The notes: generated by a model not told the origin, from the letters alone. A stretch of 64,000 bases of DNA from Paramixta manurensis (GCF_013285385.1 NZ_CP054212.1:1612001-1676000), one strand, 5' to 3'; numbered from the stretch's first letter, positions 16,108 through 25,742 are shown. Made by a program: numbers and translations.

Positions 16108-16734
16108 TTAACGCGCATCCGGACGAATCAAATCGAAACGCAGTTCGTCGCTAATGGCGTAATAAGCGCTGGGCCCACCGGCGCGTAAAATAGGTTCAGC
16201 TTTTGCGGTTTGATAAATCCCCTCTTCAAGGAGATGGCTATCAATATGAATCGCCACCACTTCCCCCAGTACCAGCCAGCTTTCGACTTTTTCCCCATCG
16301 GCACCCTGTAATTGAATGCATTGCGAGAGCTTGCATTCGAAATTTACCGGGCTCTCAGCCACCATGCTGACATTAACCTGCGACGCCGCCAGCGGCGTGA
16401 CGCCAGCTAAGGCAAACTCATCCTGTTCACGCGGTACTGACGCCGAGCTTTCATTCATCGGTACCGCCAGCGAACGGGTTGCCAGGTTCCAGACAAATTC
16501 GCCGGTTTCGGTAATATTGCGGACGCTGTCTTTCCAGCCGCTGCTGGCGAATCCAATGATCGGGGGGCGATAGTTGAAGCAGTTAAAAAAGCTGTAAGGA
16601 GCAAGGTTACGCTGCCCATCGCGACTGATTGAACTGATCCAGCCAATCGGCCGTGGGCCAATAATTGCGTTAAGTGGGTCGTGAGGCAGGCCGTGGCCGG
16701 CGCGCGGTTGGTAAGAGTAGCGTTGACGCGACAT
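16108..16734 (-). CDS. Flavin-reductase-like FMN-binding protein (DIM6/NTAB family)
   Basis: This 208-residue protein has the split-barrel flavin-binding pattern: RPIGWISSISRDGQRNLAPYSFFNCF at the N-terminus, NLATRSLAVPMN in the middle and a C-terminal YQTAKAEPILRAGGPSAYY. Family members bind FMN and reduce flavins or carry out related redox steps. AAGGA precedes the ATG. It is convergent with the lyase operon and not obviously co-regulated with it. The physiological role is unknown. Confidence 0.8.
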   Translation of the reverse strand: MSRQRYSYQPRAGHGLPHDPLNAIIGPRPIGWISSISRDGQRNLAPYSFFNCFNYRPPIIGFASSGWKDSVRNITETGEFVWNLATRSLAVPMNESSASVPREQDEFALAGVTPLAASQVNVSMVAESPVNFECKLSQCIQLQGADGEKVESWLVLGEVVAIHIDSHLLEEGIYQTAKAEPILRAGGPSAYYAISDELRFDLIRPDAR

Positions 16735-16860
16735 GATCTTCCTTTCCGTTCGGTTATTTCTGCCATCTTAGCCTGTTTGCCGGCAGAAAAAACCGCAACA
16801 ATTGTTTACGGGTTTTACCGTAACGGGTATCTTACGCGCCGTTCACTACGAGAAACATTT

Positions 16861-17790
16861 ATGAAAAAAGCTGCTGAAAAAACTGCCCTCCATCCGCGTA
16901 ATCGCCACCGTGGCCGCTATGATTTTGCCGCATTGATTGACAGCCATCCGCCGTTGGCGGCTTGGGTGCAGGTCAATCAATATGGCGATGAGTCAATCGA
17001 CTTTGCCAATCCTGCGGCGGTTCGGATGCTGAATCAGGCGTTACTTCAGCACTTTTATCAGATTGAAAACTGGTCGATTCCCGACGGCTTCCTCTGCCCG
17101 CCGGTGCCGGGCCGGGCGGATTATCTCCATCATTTAGCTGATTTACTGGCGGCCGATCATCACGGTGTGATACCGCGCGACCTAAACCTACTGGATATTG
17201 GCTGCGGGGCGAACTGCATCTATCCGCTGATTGGCTACCGGGAATATGGCTGGCGCTTTACCGGTTCCGAAATTGATCCACACGCGATGAAAGCGGCCAA
17301 TGCGGTTATTCAGGCAAACCCCGGCTTATCGCGCGCTATTCGTCTGCGTCGACAGAAGGATCCGCAGGCCATTTTCAGTGGCATTATGCATAAAAATGAG
17401 CTGTATCATGCTTCACTGTGCAACCCGCCGTTTCACGCTTCGGCGGCGGAGGCGCGGCAAGGAACTGAACGTAAACTACGTAACTTGCAACTGGATACCC
17501 GTGCGCCGCTCAACTTCGGCGGCCAGCATAATGAGTTGTGGTGTGAAGGGGGCGAAACCGGCTTTATCAGCCGGATGATTGCCGAAAGCGTGACCTTTGC
17601 GCGTCAATGCCTGTGGTTTACTTCGCTGGTTTCTCGTAAGGAGAATTTGCCCGCGTTACGTCGCGCGCTGGAAACCGCTGGCGCGCGTGAGGTACGTATT
17701 GTTGAGATGGCGCAAGGTCAGAAGCAGAGCCGGTTTATTGCCTGGAGCTTTTACGAACCGGCAGTGCGTGCGCGTATTCTCGCCGGATAA
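16861..17790 (+). CDS. rlmF: 23S rRNA (adenine-1618-N6)-methyltransferase
   Basis: RlmF methylates A1618 of 23S rRNA using S-adenosylmethionine. The 309-residue protein from MKKAAEKTALHPRNRH matches the E. coli length. Key motifs are DIGCGANCIYPLIG for SAM binding and the catalytic NPPF in LCNPPFHAS. The end GQKQSRFIAWSF is characteristic. An earlier in-frame start exists but would extend into the neighbour's promoter region. It is convergent with ybiO. Confidence 0.96.
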   Translation: MKKAAEKTALHPRNRHRGRYDFAALIDSHPPLAAWVQVNQYGDESIDFANPAAVRMLNQALLQHFYQIENWSIPDGFLCPPVPGRADYLHHLADLLAADHHGVIPRDLNLLDIGCGANCIYPLIGYREYGWRFTGSEIDPHAMKAANAVIQANPGLSRAIRLRRQKDPQAIFSGIMHKNELYHASLCNPPFHASAAEARQGTERKLRNLQLDTRAPLNFGGQHNELWCEGGETGFISRMIAESVTFARQCLWFTSLVSRKENLPALRRALETAGAREVRIVEMAQGQKQSRFIAWSFYEPAVRARILAG

Positions 17791-17795
17791 ACCAA

Positions 17796-20069
17796 TTACT
17801 CTGGCGCCGGGAGCGGCTGTACACCTGCCGCGCCCTGCACATCGTTCCCGGTTTGCATCACTTGCACCGTTTGATGCGGTGTTTTAATTCCCGCCTGATC
17901 AAAATGTTTTTTCACTTTATCATCCAGCGCAAAGCGTACCGTCCACTGCTTCAGTGGCTGGGTGGTAAAGGAGACGCGCACGGTAAATGCCTGATCGGTG
18001 AGACCGACCAGCCCGGCAAATGACGGTTCACCAATCACCATCGCTCGGATCTCTTCATCTTCCATCAGCTCTTTTACCGCCTCCTGCAGGGTGGCATTGA
18101 CGCGATCGCTCTCTTCATCACGCGCGACATCGTAGTTCGCGACAAAAGAGCCAATCCCACGCACAAAGTTGGCAAAGGTCGTGATCGAAGACCAGGGAAT
18201 GATGTGATAAGCGCCGGTATCCTGGCGAACGCCGACCGACCGAATCGACATACGCTCCACGGTACCGGTAATGTCACCGATGGTGACTAAATCGCCGGTA
18301 TTCATCCCATTTTCGAACTGAATAAAGATGCCGGTAATAATATCTTTGACCAGCGTTTGCGAACCGAAGGAGACCGCGAGGCCCAGAGCGCCCGCCCCGG
18401 CGAGGAGTGGCGCGATGTTCACCCCGATTTCCGACAATAAAATCATAATGGTAATGGTGCTGATTAAGACTGCCAGCGCGTTACGAAACAGTGTTAGCAG
18501 CGTACGCGTGCGGGCGCTCGGCATCGGGCGCCCGTGCGAATCCGATGCGAGGCGGCTCTCAATCAAACTTGCCAGCAGCGTCCAGCCAACGGCGGAAAAC
18601 AGTAAGATCGTCAGGACGCGAATCAGTAAATCCACCACTTTTTTGCCCGCGCCGAGGGTAAGCCACTGCCAGAGATCGAACAACTCCCACGCGTTAAGCA
18701 GCAGTAACATCACGCCGAGCACGGTTAAAAAACGCGCCAGCTTCAGGCCGCCGGAGACCCATGCATTGACCCGTTTCTGCAGTTCGGGGTAGGTACGGCG
18801 CAGGTCGGGCGAGAGAATAATGGTTTTGTTAATCCAGCGTGTCAGGATGCCGGAAATTAAGGCGCCAATACCAATAATTGCCAGGCTACGTACCGTGGCC
18901 GACATCATAAACTTCAGGCTATCGCCGGGATTAAACATCGAAAATAGAAACAGGGTGATGAAATAAGCGCTGGCTAACCAGTGCCAGACCAGTGAGAAGG
19001 CGCGGATAAATAAAGCGAAGAAGGCCATGCTGCGATCGGCGAGCGCCACCAGTTCAAACTGGATATTGCGTTTGTTATGGAAAATAAGCCACAACGCCCA
19101 CAGCGTGATCAGCCCCATAATCACCACGTTGACCAATGCGCCGACCTGGATATTGACCTGATTTGAGACAATCGGCACGATCACCAGTAACCCATAGCCA
19201 ATCAATCCGCTCAGCCAGCTCAGACGTAAATTCCAATAGTGCGCCCGGTCATCGGCAATATGAAAAGGGCGCAGGTCGGGATAGTGAGGGCAGAAGATTA
19301 ACCGCAAGATGGCTTTGAAGAATTCAATCAACGCGAAGGCATTGAGAAATAGCCCCTGTTGGTAGGCGATGGTTCGGTTACCGGCATTAAGATAATCGCT
19401 GAGGATCTGGCCGACAAATAGCGCCAGCGCCAGTAACAGCAAATCAATCACAAAGGCGCCCAAAATCATCGATGGCAAGTGTAGCCAATTGGTGTGGTCG
19501 CGGTTTTTTTTCCGTCCCCAATGTCCCATTCGACGATAAACCGGCGCCATCAGCCACTTAATCACGCCGTAAAAGGCAAATAACGCTGCGGCAAGCATGA
19601 CGAAATGGACCACGGCATTGATAAACGTTTGCTGATGAAAAGGCTTATGCGGCGCGGCGACAATGGTGTGATGTAGCTTGATAAACTGGTGAGCAAACGC
19701 GCCGCCATAACGGCGACTGGTATCGGTCAGGCTTTGCAGCACGGTTTTATCCTGCGCATCTGTCGCCGCGGGTGGGTTCAGTACTGGTGGCGCGGTGGTG
19801 GAGGGGCTGGCGGCGGCGTCGCGAAGCTGTTTGATTAACTCTTGCCGGGAGTGATCGTTTGCCAGAATGTCCGCCAGTGCGCTATAGGCGGCTTTTTTTT
19901 GTTCAATATTCGGTTCTGGCGTGTTGCCGGAGGGTTGCGTCGGCGCTGGTTGAGTGGTGGCGGCAGCGGGCAGGGTTACCGCCTGAACGGTGTGTAAGGG
20001 CGCGCCAAATAAAATAAATAACAGTAGCCACCGTAAGACAGCAAACAAGGGTGGATGGGTTCCCGGCAT
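17796..20069 (-). CDS. ybiO: Large-type mechanosensitive channel of the MscS family (YbiO)
   Basis: This 757-residue inner-membrane protein has a signal peptide (…GAPLHTVQA) and a Pro/Ala-rich periplasmic stretch. About ten membrane segments follow, ending in the MscS core. The pore-lining helix with small residues lies at ALLAGAGALGLAVSFGSQ. It is followed by the beta domain ENGMNTGDLVTIGDITGTVE. YbiO is a conductance channel opened by osmotic downshock. The position next to rlmF and glnQ matches E. coli. Confidence 0.93.
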   Translation of the reverse strand: MPGTHPPLFAVLRWLLLFILFGAPLHTVQAVTLPAAATTQPAPTQPSGNTPEPNIEQKKAAYSALADILANDHSRQELIKQLRDAAASPSTTAPPVLNPPAATDAQDKTVLQSLTDTSRRYGGAFAHQFIKLHHTIVAAPHKPFHQQTFINAVVHFVMLAAALFAFYGVIKWLMAPVYRRMGHWGRKKNRDHTNWLHLPSMILGAFVIDLLLLALALFVGQILSDYLNAGNRTIAYQQGLFLNAFALIEFFKAILRLIFCPHYPDLRPFHIADDRAHYWNLRLSWLSGLIGYGLLVIVPIVSNQVNIQVGALVNVVIMGLITLWALWLIFHNKRNIQFELVALADRSMAFFALFIRAFSLVWHWLASAYFITLFLFSMFNPGDSLKFMMSATVRSLAIIGIGALISGILTRWINKTIILSPDLRRTYPELQKRVNAWVSGGLKLARFLTVLGVMLLLLNAWELFDLWQWLTLGAGKKVVDLLIRVLTILLFSAVGWTLLASLIESRLASDSHGRPMPSARTRTLLTLFRNALAVLISTITIMILLSEIGVNIAPLLAGAGALGLAVSFGSQTLVKDIITGIFIQFENGMNTGDLVTIGDITGTVERMSIRSVGVRQDTGAYHIIPWSSITTFANFVRGIGSFVANYDVARDEESDRVNATLQEAVKELMEDEEIRAMVIGEPSFAGLVGLTDQAFTVRVSFTTQPLKQWTVRFALDDKVKKHFDQAGIKTPHQTVQVMQTGNDVQGAAGVQPLPAPE

Positions 20070-20164
20070 TACGCTCTCCTGTGGCGGCGAAAAAAATGCG
20101 TCGACAGGAAAGTATAGTCGCTGAGCTTGAGAAGGATTTTTTGCGGTGTGGGAATCCGTGCGGC

Positions 20165-20198
20165 CTCCTGACGACGCAATGCGTCACGCCGTCAGGAG
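20165..20198. terminator. Stem-loop downstream of glnQ
   Basis: CTCCTGACG (20165-20173) pairs with CGTCAGGAG (20190-20198), with an inner ACGC/GCGT pair. It sits just after the glnQ stop. It lacks a T run and may be a processing or stability element rather than a true terminator. Confidence 0.4.
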
Positions 20199-20204
20199 CA
20201 ATGG

Positions 20205-20927
20205 TTATGACACGTGTTGTAAAAACTCGCGTAGCCGCTCGCCAGGCGGGTTATCGATCAACGCCTTCGGGTCACCATCTTCAGCGATGCGCCCCTGATC
20301 GATGAAGATCAGCCGTGAGGCGACTTTTTGCGCGAAACCGACTTCGTGCGTCACAATCACCATTGTCATACCTTCCTCGGCTAAATCCTGCATCACTTTC
20401 AGCACTTCATGACGCAGTTCGGGATCGAGCGCCGAGGTGGGTTCATCAAACAGCATCATTTTGGGTTTGACCGCCAGCGCGCGGGCGATCGCGACTCGTT
20501 GCTGTTGGCCGCCGGAGAGTTCGGAAGGGAAGTGATGGGCGCGTTCGGCGAGCCCCACTTTCGCCAGCAAGCTTTTCGCCAGCGCATGCGCCTCTTCTTT
20601 GCGCGCGCCACGTACCCGAATCGGGCCAAAGGCGACGTTATCCAGCGCGTTCATCTGCGGGAAAAGGTGGAATTGCTGGAAAACCATGCCGGCTTCCTGA
20701 CGAATCAGGCGTTCATCCACCTTCGGGTCGTTCACTTTCAACCCATCGACAAACAGTTCGCCGCTGGTAATCTCTTCCAGCTTGTTGATACAGCGCAATA
20801 GCGTTGATTTACCGGAGCCTGACGGGCCGATAATCACCACCACTTCACCCTGATTAATTTTCAGATCGATATTGTGCAGCACCTGGGTTTGACCAAAGTG
20901 CTTCGAGACGTTTTTAAATTCAATCAC
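20205..20927 (-). CDS. glnQ: Glutamine ABC transporter ATPase
   Basis: This 240-residue ATPase has Walker A GPSGSGKST, the signature LSGGQQQR, Walker B MMLFDEPTSALD and VIVTHEVGFA. It energises glutamine import with GlnP and GlnH. Its start codon overlaps the glnP stop by four bases. Gene order and length match E. coli glnHPQ. Confidence 0.96.
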   Translation of the reverse strand: MIEFKNVSKHFGQTQVLHNIDLKINQGEVVVIIGPSGSGKSTLLRCINKLEEITSGELFVDGLKVNDPKVDERLIRQEAGMVFQQFHLFPQMNALDNVAFGPIRVRGARKEEAHALAKSLLAKVGLAERAHHFPSELSGGQQQRVAIARALAVKPKMMLFDEPTSALDPELRHEVLKVMQDLAEEGMTMVIVTHEVGFAQKVASRLIFIDQGRIAEDGDPKALIDNPPGERLREFLQHVS

Positions 20928-21583
20928 AGGATTTTCATCCTTTTCTCAATGCGACGCAGCACAAAACTCAGCACCAGCGTAATAATCAGATAGATAACCG
21001 CCACCGCGCTCCAGATTTCTAACGCGCGGAAGTTACCCGCGATGATCTCTTGCCCCTGGCGAGTCAGTTCCGCCACGCCAATCACGATAAACAGTGAGGT
21101 ATCTTTAATGCTGACAATCCACTGATTCCCCAGCGGCGGCAGCATGCGGCGTAAGGCTAACGGCATGACGACATAACGCAAGGTTTCGCGGCGTGAAAGC
21201 CCGAGCGCCAGGCCCGCTTCTTGAAAGCCTTTGTTGATTGAGAGCACCGCCCCACGGGTGATTTCGGCAATGTAAGCGCCGGAGTTGATGACGATGGTGA
21301 TCACCGCTGCACTAAACGGGTCGATACGTAAATCGGGAAATGCCATCGGCAGGGCGAAGTAGATAAACATCACCTGCACCACGATCGGCGTACCGCGAAT
21401 CAGTTCAATAAATACCAGCGCGATATTATTGGCAAGCCAACCCCCGTAGGCGCGGGCGAAACCAGCAATAACGCCAATGATCAGGCCGCCAATCAGACCG
21501 AGGACCGAGATCCACAGGGTCATCTTCGCCCCTTCCAACAAAATGGGCAGAGCGGGCCAGATGACGCTCCAGTCGAATTCCAT
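20924..21583 (-). CDS. glnP: Glutamine ABC transporter permease
   Basis: This 219-residue inner-membrane permease has about five membrane helices and the loop GAYIAEITRGAVLSINKGFQEAGLALGL with the EAA motif. It forms the glutamine channel. It lies between glnH and glnQ, and a stem-loop in the 90-base gap after glnH may lower its expression. Confidence 0.95.
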   Translation of the reverse strand: MEFDWSVIWPALPILLEGAKMTLWISVLGLIGGLIIGVIAGFARAYGGWLANNIALVFIELIRGTPIVVQVMFIYFALPMAFPDLRIDPFSAAVITIVINSGAYIAEITRGAVLSINKGFQEAGLALGLSRRETLRYVVMPLALRRMLPPLGNQWIVSIKDTSLFIVIGVAELTRQGQEIIAGNFRALEIWSAVAVIYLIITLVLSFVLRRIEKRMKIL

Positions 21584-21621
21584 GGTTATATTCTCCGGAT
21601 AAAGGCGTTTTTTGTTGCCAT

Positions 21622-21652
21622 AAAAAAGCAGGGGCGATGAGTAATCACCCCT
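21622..21652 (-). terminator. Attenuator-like terminator between glnH and glnP
   Basis: On the minus strand a 10-base stem (21643-21652 with 21629-21638, one mismatch) is followed by GC and a run of six T. It lies 22 bases after the glnH stop. Partial termination here would give more binding protein than permease, a common ratio in ABC operons. Confidence 0.65.
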
Positions 21653-21673
21653 GAAATCAATCAGATAAGAAAA

Positions 21674-22420
21674 TTATTTTGGTTCGCTACCGAACCATTT
21701 TTTATAGATGCGGTTATAGGTGCCGTTGTCGCGCAGGGTTTTTAATGCACCATTAACTTTTTCACGCAAATCGTCGCTGCCTTTCGGGAACGCGATACCG
21801 TACTGTTGCGCCTCAAGGGAGTTGCCGACCGCTTTAAATTGGCCTTTACCTGCCGTATGAATGAAGTAAAGGATATTCGGCGTATCATGCAATACCGCAT
21901 CGGCGCGGTTGGTGCCAAGCTCCATATATGCATTATCAATGTTCGGGAACTGGCGCAAATCTTTGGTTTTGATATGCGCTTTGGCGTAATCCACTGAGCC
22001 GGTGCCGCTCTTAACCGCCAGCACTTTACCGTTCAGATCGTCGATACCTTTAATTTCATTATTGCTGGATTTAACCATCACCATCAGGCCGCTTTTGTAG
22101 TAGCCATCAGAGAATTCGATGGCCTTTTTACGCTCATCGGTAATGGTGATACCGGCCAGCGCCACGTCAACGTTATGGGTTTGTAGGGCGGGGATAATAC
22201 CACTGAAATCCATCGGCTTCAGAGTGAAGTCGAGATTGAGTTGTTTCGCAATAGCGCTCCACAAGTCAATATCAAAGCCAACGTACTGATCACCCTGCTT
22301 AAACTCAAACGGAACGAAGGCGGTATCAGTGGCGACCACCAGTTTTTTGTCTGCAGCCGTGGAAGAAACAGCAAAGGCCAGCGCTAACGCGGCCAGAGAA
22401 AACTTAAAAGCTGACTTCAT
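21674..22420 (-). CDS. glnH: Glutamine-binding periplasmic protein
   Basis: Starting at MKSAFKFSLAALALAFAVSSTAA (22420) the precursor has 248 residues, the E. coli length. The signal peptide is followed by DKKLVVATDTAFVPFEFKQGD and the family block VALAGITITDERKKAIEFSDGYY. It captures glutamine for GlnPQ. It is the first gene of glnHPQ. The longer in-frame extension upstream overlaps the sigma-54 promoter and is rejected. Confidence 0.97.
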   Translation of the reverse strand: MKSAFKFSLAALALAFAVSSTAADKKLVVATDTAFVPFEFKQGDQYVGFDIDLWSAIAKQLNLDFTLKPMDFSGIIPALQTHNVDVALAGITITDERKKAIEFSDGYYKSGLMVMVKSSNNEIKGIDDLNGKVLAVKSGTGSVDYAKAHIKTKDLRQFPNIDNAYMELGTNRADAVLHDTPNILYFIHTAGKGQFKAVGNSLEAQQYGIAFPKGSDDLREKVNGALKTLRDNGTYNRIYKKWFGSEPK

Positions 22421-22477
22421 TATCTTATCCTTATCACTGTTGCGGGGAAGCATTTCCCGTTTGATGCCTGCTGCCAT

Positions 22478-22494
22478 ATGAAAAATGTATGCCA
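22478..22494 (-). promoter_or_regulatory. Sigma-54-type promoter of glnHPQ (glnHp2-like)
   Basis: The minus strand reads TGGCAT-ACATT-TTTCAT. The -24 box is perfect, and the -12 box has TTT in place of TTG. It lies about 60 bases upstream of glnH, where E. coli has its NtrC-dependent glnHp2. Confidence 0.55.
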
Positions 22495-22578
22495 GGTTTG
22501 CAACATTCATAAAAACAGCGGCTTAATCGATTCAATTTGGTCAGAGAACCCGGACGTAACGGATATGCCCTGTTTTAG

Positions 22579-22595
22579 GGCGCCATTACGGTGCG
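22579..22595. promoter_or_regulatory. NtrC-like site upstream of glnH
   Basis: GGCGCCATTACGGTGCG fits the NtrC 17-base dyad imperfectly. A second half-site GGTGCA follows at 22609-22614. They lie 110-140 bases upstream of the predicted start. E. coli glnHp2 has two such sites at a similar distance. Confidence 0.45.
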
Positions 22596-22714
22596 CAAGT
22601 TCTGTTTCGGTGCAAAGGGCGTTACCCGCAAATTGAGCCTGAAATTAGCACAACAATGAATAGGGAAGTAACAAAAGTGTTAAAGGAGTCAAATTAACGC
22701 GTAGAGAAGCGCAT

Positions 22715-22978
22715 TTATCTTAGTTGGCTGTCTTTACTGCCACGTCGATTATAAAGCGTCGCCTGCCGCTGTTTGTCACGCGCCTGTTGGCACGCCAGGC
22801 AATATTGTACGCCGGGTAACGCTTGCCGCCGCGCTTCGGGTATCGGCTCGCCGCACTCCTGACACTCGCTGGCGCTGGCGCCGGAGTGAAGTTGCCGACG
22901 CGCCCGTGAAACGGCATCATCAATAGTAGAGTCGATCTGCTCCTGAACCGCGTCATCGCGCGCCCAACCGTTGGCCAT
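22715..22978 (-). CDS. ybiI: DksA/TraR-type zinc-finger protein YbiI
   Basis: This 87-residue protein has a four-cysteine zinc finger (CQECGEPIPEARRQALPGV…CLACQQ) and the terminal RRGSKDSQLR characteristic of YbiI. Its start has a strong GGAGG seven bases upstream. It resembles the C-terminal part of DksA, but a role in RNA polymerase control is not established. Confidence 0.92.
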   Translation of the reverse strand: MANGWARDDAVQEQIDSTIDDAVSRARRQLHSGASASECQECGEPIPEARRQALPGVQYCLACQQARDKQRQATLYNRRGSKDSQLR

Positions 22979-22996
22979 CGTTTACCTCCAGGATGC

Positions 22997-23026
22997 AAAA
23001 GCGGATAACCTTTGGTTATCCGCTTT
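22997..23026 (-). terminator. Terminator of dps
   Basis: A 13-base perfect stem AAAGCGGATAACC (22998-23010) / GGTTATCCGCTTT (23014-23026) has a 3-base loop and is followed by TTTT on the minus strand. It lies 47 bases after the dps stop and just upstream of ybiI. Confidence 0.8.
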
Positions 23027-23072
23027 GTTAGCTAACATTTAGCATTTAGGGCCTGCCTTGGCCGCTCAGGTA

Positions 23073-23576
23073 TTACTCAATGTTTGATTCAATAAACCAC
23101 AGGAATTTATCTAAATCACGCGAGGCCGCCGTAAAAATATCGGCCGTATCTTCATCTTTAACCTCAGAAATGGCCTTACGCGTTTCATTGGCAACCAAAC
23201 CGTAACGGTCAGCCAATGCTTTCAGATGATCCTGCACGCTGTGAATATTTAGCGGGTAGCTTTTTAGCGGGGTTTTATCATTAACCACTTGTGTGGTACC
23301 CAGCGCTACACCACCTAACTGCACAACGCGTTCTGCAATGGTATCCTGATGATCAATAATCGCGGTACGGAATCCATCCAGCATCTCATGCACGGCAATA
23401 AAGTTGGCGCCGCGCATGTTCCAGTGCGCCTGTTTGGTGATCAGGGACAGGTCAATGAATGCGATAACCAGACGGTTGAGCACCTCGATTGTGGCTTGTT
23501 TCTCACTCTCTGCCACGTCATTACGGGTGTAAATCAGATCGGAAGATTTAGTTTTAACCAGCTTAGCGGTACTCAT
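23073..23576 (-). CDS. dps: Dps ferritin-like DNA-protection protein
   Basis: This 167-residue mini-ferritin starts MSTAKLVKTKSSDLIYTRND, matching E. coli Dps in length and N-terminus. An ATG one codon earlier is also usable. The ferroxidase-site residues lie in AHWNMRGANFIAVHEMLDGF. Dps dodecamers oxidise iron with peroxide and compact DNA in starvation. The lysines in the N-terminal tail are retained. The 381 bases up to rhtA (23577-23957) are AT-rich and hold no recognisable gene. Confidence 0.97.
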   Translation of the reverse strand: MSTAKLVKTKSSDLIYTRNDVAESEKQATIEVLNRLVIAFIDLSLITKQAHWNMRGANFIAVHEMLDGFRTAIIDHQDTIAERVVQLGGVALGTTQVVNDKTPLKSYPLNIHSVQDHLKALADRYGLVANETRKAISEVKDEDTADIFTAASRDLDKFLWFIESNIE

Positions 23577-23957
23577 CATTAATATCCTCTAGTTGTCGGT
23601 TGTCCTAATTAAGTACGGAGTTAAGTATAGCACCGCTTTTTAAAGCTGCAGGAAAGTTACTGCCTATTGGTCAGATAGCGTTAACCTGCTGGTATTGAGA
23701 GAAATTACGTAATTAAAAATGATAATTATTTTAAATACGTAATTATTTATATCCTCAATGAATAAATGTAATTATTTGAAAGTTAAAAGAAAGTGGTTTT
23801 ATTTATGGCTGGCGCTGACAGGTAATAAATAATAACAACCAGTCTGTCTAAATATAAGTGCAACATATTTGCAACCTATAATGCAGATTAATGTTTTTTA
23901 CACATAACACCGCAATGTATTGCGCCTGGATTTAAGGCGCAATCGAGGCAATGCAGC

Positions 23958-24863
23958 TTATTTAGAGGTCTCGTCAAGCGGGGCGAGGTGCGTCTGCTTA
24001 GGGCGCATAGTCAGCGTTGCGCCAGCCGAGGCGAGAATGATTGCCAGCAGCGCCAGCCACTGCGTCAGCGTGAGCATTTCACCGAGGAACAACATACCTG
24101 AAATTGCCGCCAGCGCCGGTTCTAAACTCATTAACGTGCCGAACGTCCGCGCCGGTAAGCGGGTTAACGCGATCATTTCCAGTGAGTAGGGCAGTGCGCT
24201 GGATAACACCGCAATCGCCACCGCCACGGGAATGATCGACAGGTTCCAAATGCCGCTTTGCGCAAAACTCAGCCCCAACGGTACGAAGACCAGCGAAGCA
24301 ATGATTGAACCGAGTGCTACCGTTGCCGGGCCGTGTTCGGCCCCCGCTCGCTGGCCAGAAAGAATGTATACTGCCCAACAGGCACCAGCGCTAACCGCCA
24401 GCAATGCGCCTTTGATATCCACGCTGGAAAAGCCTTCGCCGAGCGGCAGCAAAAACCACAGACCAAGCACTGCCAGCGCAACCCATATAAAATCAACCGG
24501 ACGACGCGAACCCAACAACGCCAGGGTCAGCGGCCCGGTAAATTCGAGTGCGACGGCAACGCCTAACGGAACGGTACGCAGCGCCAGATAAAACAGATAA
24601 TTCATCGCGCCGAGCGCCAACCCGTAAACCAACAATGGAAGACGTTGTTCAGGGCGAAAGCGTAACCGCCACGGTTTAAAAATCAGACAAAGGATTAGCG
24701 TCCCCAACCCCAAACGCAGCGCGGTAATACCCGGCGCGCCAACTTGGGGAAACAGGGATTTCGCCAGCGAGGCGCCACCCTGAATAGAAATCATTGACAC
24801 CAGTAACACACATACCGGTATTAGTGGGTGCAATTTGGTTGAGGGAGAGAAACCCGAAGACAT
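23958..24863 (-). CDS. rhtA: Threonine/homoserine exporter RhtA
   Basis: This 301-residue inner-membrane protein has about ten membrane helices in two EamA (DMT) repeats. Sequence blocks such as IQGGASLAKSLFPQVGAPGITALRLGLG and TFGTLMSLEPALAAISG match RhtA. It exports threonine and homoserine. It is divergent from ompX, as in E. coli. Confidence 0.93.
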   Translation of the reverse strand: MSSGFSPSTKLHPLIPVCVLLVSMISIQGGASLAKSLFPQVGAPGITALRLGLGTLILCLIFKPWRLRFRPEQRLPLLVYGLALGAMNYLFYLALRTVPLGVAVALEFTGPLTLALLGSRRPVDFIWVALAVLGLWFLLPLGEGFSSVDIKGALLAVSAGACWAVYILSGQRAGAEHGPATVALGSIIASLVFVPLGLSFAQSGIWNLSIIPVAVAIAVLSSALPYSLEMIALTRLPARTFGTLMSLEPALAAISGMLFLGEMLTLTQWLALLAIILASAGATLTMRPKQTHLAPLDETSK

Positions 24864-25229
24864 CCTGTACCTGCCTTATACTTGCGTCCGATCGGTCAAA
24901 AGAAGAGCGTCAGTGTACTGGATGGAGGGAGAAAAAGTCGCTAAGGCGTATAAAATCATCCATTCAATTGGTTAAAAAGTGTTCAATTCAGCGTAAAGAA
25001 ACGTCGAGTTTATTTAAGATTTTTCTCAATGAACCTTTTTTTACCTAATGGAAGCGAAGCGGTACTGTGACGGATTTCACTAATTAAAATAATAAGATAC
25101 GAAAATTCATTAACTTTCTGTTACACCAAACTTTCTATTGGACAACAAAATCAAGGCAGAGTTTCTTGCTAAGTTTTGTTATATTTTCAGCGTTGTCAGG
25201 AGAGAAGTACTTTCACATTTGAGGTGGTT
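24864..25229. other. Intergenic region rhtA-ompX
   Basis: This 366-base AT-rich gap must hold the divergent promoters of rhtA and ompX and the ompX leader, whose ribosome site GAGGTGG is at 25221-25227. I see no gene, no strong hairpin and no recognised operator in it. Confidence 0.6.
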
Positions 25230-25742
25230 ATGAAAAAAATTGCATGTCTTTCTGCACTGGCTTGTGTACTGGCTGTGTCCGCTGGTTCCGCAATGGCTCA
25301 AAGCACCGTTTCCGGTGGTTACGCGCAGAGCGATTACCAGGGTGTGGCTAATAAAGCTAACGGTTTCAACCTGAAATATCGTTATGAGAACGGCAGCGAT
25401 CCGCTGGGTTGGATCGGCTCTTTCACCTACACTGAAAAAGATCATACCTCAGGCGATATTTACAATAAAGGCCAATACTATGGCGTCACTGCAGGTCCTG
25501 CTTATCGTTTGAACGATTGGGCAAGTATCTACGGCGTGGTCGGTATCGGTTACGGTAAATTCCAGCAGAACAACCAGGTTGTTCGTGATAAGTCTGACAC
25601 CAGCGATGTTGGCTTCTCTTACGGTGCTGGTATGCAGTTCAACCCGGTTGAAAACTTCGCGGTTGACGTTGGTTACGAGCAGAGCCGTATCCGCAGTGTT
25701 GACGTTGGCACCTGGGTTGCTGGCGTAGGCTACAGCTTCTAA
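25230..25742 (+). CDS. ompX: Outer membrane protein OmpX
   Basis: The 170-residue precursor MKKIACLSALACVLAVSAGSAMA is followed by QSTVSGGYAQSDYQG. The mature protein is a small eight-stranded beta-barrel of the Ail/Lom family, ending in the outer-membrane signature (VAGVGYSF) with terminal Phe. GAGG lies just before the ATG; an 18-residue upstream extension would destroy the signal peptide layout. Confidence 0.97.
   Translation: MKKIACLSALACVLAVSAGSAMAQSTVSGGYAQSDYQGVANKANGFNLKYRYENGSDPLGWIGSFTYTEKDHTSGDIYNKGQYYGVTAGPAYRLNDWASIYGVVGIGYGKFQQNNQVVRDKSDTSDVGFSYGAGMQFNPVENFAVDVGYEQSRIRSVDVGTWVAGVGYSF

Noticed and set aside
23920..23942. Terminator after rhtA
   Set aside because: TTGCGCCT/AGGCGCAA forms a stem but no T run follows on the minus strand.
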